Assembly (NCBI GenBank): GCA_900549275.1
Contig: URNU01000070.1
Location: 1-7,076 of the forward strand
Direction of reading: 5' to 3'
Source: an uncultured Collinsella sp.
GTDB lineage: Bacteria > Actinomycetota > Coriobacteriia > Coriobacteriales > Coriobacteriaceae
Length of the DNA stretch: 7,076 nucleotides
Part shown: piece after piece, positions 1 to 4,908 of the stretch
Layout of the letters: every line of letters begins with the position of its first letter
Position numbering within the stretch: position 1 is the first letter of the stretch
Translations under genes and position numbers: made by a program
Notes under the pieces: model-generated
Seen by the model: the letters and a program-made list of their open reading frames with translations, nothing else
Databases searched by the model: none
Told to the model about the DNA's origin: nothing

Positions 1-1734
1 GAGGAGTTTAAGACCGAGAACGCCGAGCAGCAGGGTTCGGATGTCGACATCATCGGCCAGTTTGGCGTGGGCTTCTACTCGGCCTTTATGGTCGCCAGCC
101 ATGTGAAGGTCGTGAGCCGCGCCTATGGCGAGGATGTCGCCCATGTGTGGGAGTCGGACGGTCTTGAGGGCTACACCATCGAGGACGGCGAGCGCGGCGA
201 GCACGGTACCGATGTCATCCTGACGCTGCGCGAGAACGAGAAACTCGACGCCGATGGCGAGGCCGAGACCTACGATCGCTTCCTGACCGAGTGGGGCCTC
301 AAGAGCCTGATTCAGCAGTACAGCAACTATGTGCGCTACCCGATCCAGATGATGGTGACCAAGAGCCGCCAGAAACCCAAGCCCGAGGACGCCGGCGACG
401 ATTACAAGCCCGAGTACGAGGACTACCAGGAGCTTGAGACCATCAACTCCATGACGCCGATTTGGAAAAAGCGCAGCTCTGACGTTGAGCAGAAGGATTA
501 CAACGAGTTCTACAAGTCCACGTTCCACGACTTTGACGATCCCGCGCGCACTATCAGCTTCCATGCCGAGGGTACGCTTGAGTACGATGCGCTGCTGTTT
601 GTGCCGGGTCGTGCCCCGTTCGATCTGTACAGCAAGGACTACGAGAAGGGCCTGGCGCTCTACAGCTCCAACGTGCTGATTATGGAGAAGTGCGACGACC
701 TGCTGCCCGACTACTACAACTTTGTGCGCGGTGTCGTGGATTCTGCCGACGTGACGCTCAATATTTCGCGTGAGACGCTGCAACAGAACCGTCAGCTCAA
801 GGCCATTGCCAAGCGTGTCGAGAAGAAGATCACCGCCGATCTCGAGGACATGCGCGACAACGACCGCGAGGCATACGAGAAGTTCTTTGAGAACTTTGGT
901 CGCGGTCTTAAGTACGGCATCTACTCGAGCTACGGCATGAAGGCCGACGAGCTCGCCGACCTGCTGCTGTTCTGGTCTGCCAAGGAGCAGAAGATGATCA
1001 CCCTTGCCGAGTATGCCAAGGGCATGCCCGAGGACCAGAAGGCAATCTACTATGCAGCCGGCGATTCGCGCGAGCGTCTGGCCAAGATGCCCGTCGTGAA
1101 GGGCGTGCTCGACCGCGGCTACGATGTACTGCTGCTGACGCAGGACGTGGATGAGTTCACCTTCCAGGCCATGCGTGAGTACGTGGCTGCCGATATGCCC
1201 AAGGTCTACGAGGATGACGCTGCCCGCGAGGCTGCCGAGAAGGCAGTTGCCGATGGTGCCGAGCCCGAGGTCGAGGATCGTCACCTGGAGCTTAAGAACG
1301 TCGCGACCGGCGATCTTGACTTGGCGACCGATGACGAGAAGAAGGAAGCCGAGGACGCCACCAAGGAGAACGAGGATCTCTTTAACGCCATGAAGGAGGC
1401 GCTCGGCGACAAGGTCGAGAAGGTTGCCGTCTCCGCGCGCCTGACCGATGCCCCCGCGTGCATCACCACCGAGGGCCCGCTTTCGCTCGAGATGGAGAAG
1501 GTGCTCCAGAAGGGTCCCGAGGGTGCGCCCGACGGTATGCCCAAGAGCCAGCGCGTGCTCGAGCTCAACGCTAAGCACCCGGTCTTCGCCAAGCTCGTCG
1601 CTGCCCAGAAGGCGGGCGACGCCGACAAGATCAAGCAGTACTCCGGTCTGCTCTATGACCAGGCTCTGCTCGTCGAGGGCATCCTCCCCGAGGACCCCGT
1701 AGCCTTCGCGGCAGCTGTCTGCAACTTGATGTAG
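1..1734 (+). CDS. htpG: Molecular chaperone HtpG (Hsp90 family), 5'-truncated by window edge
   Basis: This is an ATP-dependent cytosolic Hsp90-type chaperone that acts as a homodimer to remodel client proteins. The frame is open from base 1 to a TAG stop and gives 577 codons. The GTG at 67 is internal to a conserved motif, so it is not the start. Visible landmarks are the glycine-rich end of the N-terminal ATPase lid, GQFGVGFYSAFMVA, at window residues 19-32; the middle-domain signature INSMTPIWKK near 149-158; and VVDSADVTLNISRETLQ, whose Arg (residue 257, codon 769-771) matches the catalytic Arg of E. coli HtpG. The C-terminal dimerisation domain includes VLELNAKHPVFAKL and ends in CNLM. 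An acidic, Ala/Glu/Lys/Asp-rich stretch around residues 400-470 links the middle and C-terminal parts. By comparison with E. coli HtpG, about 100 N-terminal residues are missing, including the nucleotide-binding Glu and Asp motifs. No frameshift is seen. The family call is very secure. Confidence 0.97.
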   Translation, partial: EEFKTENAEQQGSDVDIIGQFGVGFYSAFMVASHVKVVSRAYGEDVAHVWESDGLEGYTIEDGERGEHGTDVILTLRENEKLDADGEAETYDRFLTEWGLKSLIQQYSNYVRYPIQMMVTKSRQKPKPEDAGDDYKPEYEDYQELETINSMTPIWKKRSSDVEQKDYNEFYKSTFHDFDDPARTISFHAEGTLEYDALLFVPGRAPFDLYSKDYEKGLALYSSNVLIMEKCDDLLPDYYNFVRGVVDSADVTLNISRETLQQNRQLKAIAKRVEKKITADLEDMRDNDREAYEKFFENFGRGLKYGIYSSYGMKADELADLLLFWSAKEQKMITLAEYAKGMPEDQKAIYYAAGDSRERLAKMPVVKGVLDRGYDVLLLTQDVDEFTFQAMREYVAADMPKVYEDDAAREAAEKAVADGAEPEVEDRHLELKNVATGDLDLATDDEKKEAEDATKENEDLFNAMKEALGDKVEKVAVSARLTDAPACITTEGPLSLEMEKVLQKGPEGAPDGMPKSQRVLELNAKHPVFAKLVAAQKAGDADKIKQYSGLLYDQALLVEGILPEDPVAFAAAVCNLM

Positions 1735-1763
1735 TTCGGGGATACGGCACCGTAACTAGATTA

Positions 1764-1841
1764 GAACGAGAGTGGATAATTTCCCACTTTTGGCTCGAGC
1801 GCGGGCTTGAAGTGGGGGATTTTCCACTCTCGTTTGCTTTT
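1764..1841 (+). terminator. Probable Rho-independent terminator of htpG (long imperfect hairpin)
   Basis: The arms 1765-1789 and 1810-1834 are complementary over 25 positions with three departures: one T-T mismatch and two that become G-U pairs in RNA. They enclose a loop of about 20 nt. The right arm ends in CTCTCGTT and runs into a T-rich tract (TTTGCTTTTGT), as expected of an intrinsic terminator 30 bp after the htpG stop. Each arm also contains its own small inverted repeat, AGTGG-N8-CCACT (1771-1788 and 1811-1828), so two short hairpins could form instead. The length and double symmetry suggest it may also be a dispersed repeat element. The T tract is interrupted, so termination strength is uncertain. 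Confidence 0.65.
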
Positions 1842-1850
1842 GTACGGAGT

Positions 1851-1931
1851 AGTCATTGGGGACGTTCTTAAATGACTAGTCGTTGGGGGCGTTCTTGTTT
1901 GACTAGTCGTTTAAGAACGTCCCCGATGACT
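1851..1931. repeat. Three abutting 27-bp repeat units (two direct, one inverted), REP/MITE-like
   Basis: The block divides exactly into units at 1851-1877, 1878-1904 and 1905-1931. Each begins AGTC and ends GACT, and the core reads GGGGACGTTCTTAA or its variant. Unit 2 matches unit 1 at 22 of 27 positions. The reverse complement of unit 3 matches unit 1 at 25 of 27. Both junctions therefore read GACTAGTC, an 8-bp palindrome. Units 1 and 3 can pair as a long stem with unit 2 as the loop. No reading frame in it is convincing. The GGGGACGTTCTT core resembles intergenic repeats that I associate with REP-associated Y1 (RAYT) transposases, but that link is from memory and no transposase is in the window. 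Confidence 0.8.
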
Positions 1932-1963
1932 ATTTGAATTGCTAATTTGTGCGGGTTGTGGTT

Positions 1964-2026
1964 TTGTGACCTGCTGAAATTAAAGATACTGTACAACTGT
2001 ACGCTAACTAATCTTCGTAGTATATT
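1964..2026 (+). promoter_or_regulatory. Candidate promoter(s) for the YhgE/Pip operon
   Basis: Two sigma-A-like arrangements are visible, and neither is strong. Candidate A pairs TTGTGA (1964-1969, four of six matches to TTGACA) with GATACT (1985-1990, four of six to TATAAT) at a short 15-bp spacing. Candidate B pairs TATATT (2021-2026) with a weak TGTACG (1998-2003) at 17 bp. In either case the GTACAACTGTAC palindrome would lie at the transcription start or over the -35 box. The choice cannot be made from sequence alone. Confidence 0.35.
1991..2002. promoter_or_regulatory. 12-bp palindrome, possible repressor operator
   Basis: GTACA-AC-TGTAC has perfect 5-bp arms around a 2-bp centre. It sits within the candidate promoter region about 115 bp before the first YhgE/Pip start. 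Short palindromes placed like this are typical binding sites for dimeric helix-turn-helix repressors, and some yhgE homologues neighbour a TetR-type gene. No regulator gene is visible here, so the operator role is inferred from symmetry and position only. Confidence 0.35.
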
Positions 2027-2045
2027 GCTACCCGCAAAACTCAAT

Positions 2046-2087
2046 ACCATTGTGCTCCGAGACGCTAAAGCGCCTACGTACAATGGT
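2046..2087 (+). promoter_or_regulatory. Dyad/hairpin in the presumed 5' leader of the first YhgE/Pip gene
   Basis: The 8-bp arms ACCATTGT (2046-2053) and ACAATGGT (2080-2087) are perfectly complementary across a 26-nt spacer. That spacer contains a smaller nested dyad, CGCTAAAGCG (2063-2072), giving a stem with an internal loop and a TAAA-type apical loop. If transcribed, it would lie about 30 nt before the start codon. There is no T tract, so it is unlikely to be a terminator. It could be a leader structure, a pair of protein half-sites, or chance. Confidence 0.3.
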
Positions 2088-2118
2088 TGTCGATAGTACG
2101 ATTTGATTCAACGACAGG

Positions 2119-4908
2119 ATGGATGGTCCAAGCGTGAGTCTCGGCAGCAAACTATCCGATGCAAAGGTCTCCTTTGCGATATTTAAGCGCGACATTAAGC
2201 GACTGCTTATGAATCCCGTCGCCCTGGTGGTCACCCTGGGCGTGTGCGTCATTCCCTCGCTGTATGCCTGGTACAACATCGTTGCCAACTGGGATCCGTA
2301 CGGAAATACCCAGGGCATTAAAATCGCCATCGCCAACAACGATCAGGGCACCCAGAACGACCTAGTGGGAGAGCTCAACGCAGGCGATAAGGTGGTCGAC
2401 CAGCTCAAGGAGAACGACCAGCTTGGCTGGACCTTCGTCGACTCGGCGGCAGATGCCAAAGAGGGCGTCGAAAGTGGCGAATACTATGCTGCCATCGTGA
2501 TTCCCAAGAACTTCTCCGACAATCTCGTCTCGATGCTCGACGGCAATTACCATCAGCCGAAGCTCACCTATTACGTCAACGAGAAAAAGAGTGCCATTGC
2601 GCCCAAGGTCACCGATACCGGTGCCAACACCATCGAGGAGCAGATCAACTCGGAGTTTGTCTCCACGGTGGGCGAGACCGTCGCGGGCATTGCCAAAGAT
2701 GCTGGCATCGACCTTAAAGACAAGGCAACCCAGACCCAGGATTCGCTGGCGGGCTCGGTGTCCGAGGCGTCTGATACCCTGGGCGAAGTACGTGATTCCA
2801 TCGGCGACATGAACACCGCCATCGATAAGACGAGTGGCGCTATCGCCTCGGCTGATGCGGCACTTGCCGGCATGCAGGGTCAGGCGCCGTCACTGACGCA
2901 AGCGATCTCTCAGGGCAACGACCTGCTGGGTGAAGCTCGCACCACGGCGGGCAACTCTATCGCCTCGCTCTCCAAGGCGCTCTCGGAAGGCAGCCTTGCG
3001 CTCACCAAGACGTCGGCCTCCGCGAACGCTGCCATCGGCAAGCTGACGGGCACGGTCACATCCACGACCACTCGAATCGACAACTCGCTCGAATCCCTTC
3101 AGGCGACGATTGACCACAACAGCGCTGTCATCGAGCGCCTGCAGATTCTCGTTAACGATACGTCGACGGGATCGGAGAACGCCGATGCGCTCATCGCGTC
3201 GACCATCAATTCGCTTCGCGAGCAAAACCAGAAGCTGCAGAGCATCAAGGATGGCCTTTCTGCACAGTCGAGAGCCATGGCAAAAGACGCTACGGCAATC
3301 TCGAACGCGAGTAACGCACTCAACACGGCAATTCAGACCGGTACGGCTAACCTCGGTCAGGCTCAGACCGATCTGGGGCAGAACGCGCTGCCGAAGGCTT
3401 CGAGCGCGCTTGACTCCTTTGCCGCCGTTTCGGGCGATTTGACCGGCATTGTATCGGGTATGACCCTCACGATAGCGAGCGCGCGCGGCACGCTGGCGCA
3501 GCTCGACGCCACGCTCAAGCAGGCAAAGACCACGCTGTCCCAAACCGATGCCTCCCTTGCCAAGGTTCAGGACAAGCTCGCGACCGCCGCTAATGACATT
3601 GCGGCGCTGCAGACCTCTGAGTCTATGGGCGAGTTAGCCGACCTCATGGACGTCGACGTCAATGACGTGGCAGATTTCATGGCATCTCCGGTTGAGCTGA
3701 CGTCCAAGTCAATCTATCCGGTCAAGAGCTTTGGCTCGGGCATCGCGCCCTTCTACACCAATCTGGCGCTGTGGGTAGGCGGCTATGTGCTCATCGCTAT
3801 CTACAAGCTCGAGGTCGACCGCGAGGGCATCGGTAGCTTTACGGCGCGTCAGGGCTACTTTGGCCGCTGGCTGCTGATGGTGATCCTGGGTGCGTTCCAG
3901 GCCATTATCGTTACGGTGGGCGACCTGGTCATTGGCGTTCAGTGCGTCAATCCGCTGCTCTTTGTGCTGGGCGGCATCGCTATCTCGTTCACTTACGTCA
4001 ACATCATCTATGCGCTGTCCACCACCTTTAAGCATATCGGCAAGGCAATCGGCGTCATCCTCGTCATTGTGCAGATCCCCGGTTCGTCGGGCATGTATCC
4101 CATCGAGATGATGCCCGGCTTCTTCCACTGGCTGCATCCGCTGCTGCCCTTCACCTATGGCATCAACCTGCTGCGCGAGACCGTCGGTGGCATGTATTCG
4201 TTCAACTACCTGTTCAACCTGTGCATCCTGGGCGTGTTCCTGATCGTGGCGCTCTTTATCGGTCTGCAGCTGCGCCCGTTGCTGCTCAACCTCAATCTGC
4301 TCTTTGATAAGCAGCTTTCCACGACGGGCCTCATGATCTGCGAGTCCAACGACCTGCCGCGCCAGCGCTATTCGCTGCGCACGGCCATGCGCGTCATGCT
4401 CGATTCGGATTCGTACCGTCGCGAGCTGCTCGATCATGCCGTGGCGTTTGAGCATCGCTACCCGTACTACATCAAGGGCGGTTTTGCCGCCGTGGTAGGC
4501 GTGCAGGTCCTGCTCTTTGTGCTCTCGACGGTGCTCGATATCGACAATAACGGCAAGATCATCCTGCTCGTTATCTGGATCATTTCGGTTATCGCCATCT
4601 GTGGCTGGCTCATCAACATCGAGTACATCCGTGCGAGCCTCAATACCCAGATGCGTATCTCGGCGCTTTCGGACGAGGACCTTCGCCGCGAGATGCGCGA
4701 GCACACGGCCGCCATCCCTGCTGCCCGTCGCATGTTTGGTCTCAACGCCAGCGAGCGGGGCACCAAGGACAGCGAACAGCCCACGAGCCGTCTGCCGCAT
4801 ATCGGTGCGCATCGTAAGGCTCAAGATGCCGACAACGTTGACAACGTAAGCGGAAATGACGGGGATACCACCCCGCTCGGCAAGCACTCCAAAGGAGGTG
4901 AGGCATAA
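2119..4908 (+). CDS. YhgE/Pip-family membrane protein with C-terminal two-helix extension (paralog 1)
   Basis: This 929-residue envelope protein belongs to the YhgE/Pip family (B. subtilis YhgE; lactococcal phage infection protein Pip), whose C-terminal half resembles ABC-2 permeases. Its substrate is unknown. One membrane helix at about 33-53 is followed by NWDPYGNT (57-64) and the N-terminal domain motif GEYYAAIVIPKNFS (120-133). A long Ala/Ser/Thr/Leu-rich helical region, probably extracellular coiled coil, spans about 195-505. Next come PVELTSKSIYPVKSFGS and helices near 547-564, 584-606, 613-635, 643-658 and 699-719, with the family motif GSSGMYPIEMMP at 655-666. Unlike paralog 2, it continues with a polar segment (720-786), two more helices (787-808 and 814-834) and a charged tail. 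An in-frame TGA at 2104 limits the start to ATG 2119 or GTG 2134. The GTG has the better-spaced ribosome site (GGATGG, 2121-2126), so the first five residues are uncertain. It is cotranscribed with the next gene. Confidence 0.9.
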   Translation: MDGPSVSLGSKLSDAKVSFAIFKRDIKRLLMNPVALVVTLGVCVIPSLYAWYNIVANWDPYGNTQGIKIAIANNDQGTQNDLVGELNAGDKVVDQLKENDQLGWTFVDSAADAKEGVESGEYYAAIVIPKNFSDNLVSMLDGNYHQPKLTYYVNEKKSAIAPKVTDTGANTIEEQINSEFVSTVGETVAGIAKDAGIDLKDKATQTQDSLAGSVSEASDTLGEVRDSIGDMNTAIDKTSGAIASADAALAGMQGQAPSLTQAISQGNDLLGEARTTAGNSIASLSKALSEGSLALTKTSASANAAIGKLTGTVTSTTTRIDNSLESLQATIDHNSAVIERLQILVNDTSTGSENADALIASTINSLREQNQKLQSIKDGLSAQSRAMAKDATAISNASNALNTAIQTGTANLGQAQTDLGQNALPKASSALDSFAAVSGDLTGIVSGMTLTIASARGTLAQLDATLKQAKTTLSQTDASLAKVQDKLATAANDIAALQTSESMGELADLMDVDVNDVADFMASPVELTSKSIYPVKSFGSGIAPFYTNLALWVGGYVLIAIYKLEVDREGIGSFTARQGYFGRWLLMVILGAFQAIIVTVGDLVIGVQCVNPLLFVLGGIAISFTYVNIIYALSTTFKHIGKAIGVILVIVQIPGSSGMYPIEMMPGFFHWLHPLLPFTYGINLLRETVGGMYSFNYLFNLCILGVFLIVALFIGLQLRPLLLNLNLLFDKQLSTTGLMICESNDLPRQRYSLRTAMRVMLDSDSYRRELLDHAVAFEHRYPYYIKGGFAAVVGVQVLLFVLSTVLDIDNNGKIILLVIWIISVIAICGWLINIEYIRASLNTQMRISALSDEDLRREMREHTAAIPAARRMFGLNASERGTKDSEQPTSRLPHIGAHRKAQDADNVDNVSGNDGDTTPLGKHSKGGEA
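4891..4902 (+). promoter_or_regulatory. Strong Shine-Dalgarno of paralog 2, inside the end of paralog 1
   Basis: AAAGGAGGTGAG is a near-ideal ribosome binding site. About eight bases separate its GGAGGTG core from the ATG at 4909. It overlaps the final codons of the upstream gene, so ribosomes finishing paralog 1 reach it directly. This fixes the start of paralog 2 and supports coupled or independently strong translation. Confidence 0.9.

Larger units (their letters stand above)
1932..2118 (+). other. AT-rich leader/promoter segment upstream of the YhgE/Pip operon
   Basis: This 187-bp stretch is clearly more AT-rich than the flanking genes and has no credible coding frame on either strand. 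The short minus-strand frames here have no recognisable protein features. It lies after the htpG terminator and repeat block and before an in-frame TGA (2104-2106) that precedes the first YhgE/Pip start, so it should hold that operon's promoter and 5' leader. Candidate promoter and dyad elements inside it are listed separately. Confidence 0.6.

Noticed and set aside
67..69. GTG as a possible start for the first coding region
   Set aside because: The codon encodes the Val of the conserved GQFGVGFYSAF motif, and the frame is open with matching HtpG sequence upstream to base 1, so the gene is simply cut by the window.
1743..1754. Small palindrome TACGG-CA-CCGTA just after the htpG stop
   Set aside because: The arms are five bases with a two-base loop and no T tract, too short for a terminator. 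The larger hairpin downstream explains termination better.
1851..1931. CRISPR array interpretation of the 27-bp repeats
   Set aside because: The units abut with no spacers, one is inverted, and no cas gene is present.
2289..2303. 15-bp exact match to 5037-5051 (CTGGGATCCGTACGG) in the two paralogs
   Set aside because: It encodes the conserved WDPYG motif at the same place in both proteins, so shared ancestry and codon choice explain it without a separate DNA element.
1868..2339. Two short minus-strand frames (71 and 103 codons) over the spacer and the start of paralog 1
   Set aside because: One overlaps the repeat block and the other overlaps the conserved N-terminus of paralog 1. Neither has a convincing ribosome site or recognisable protein features.
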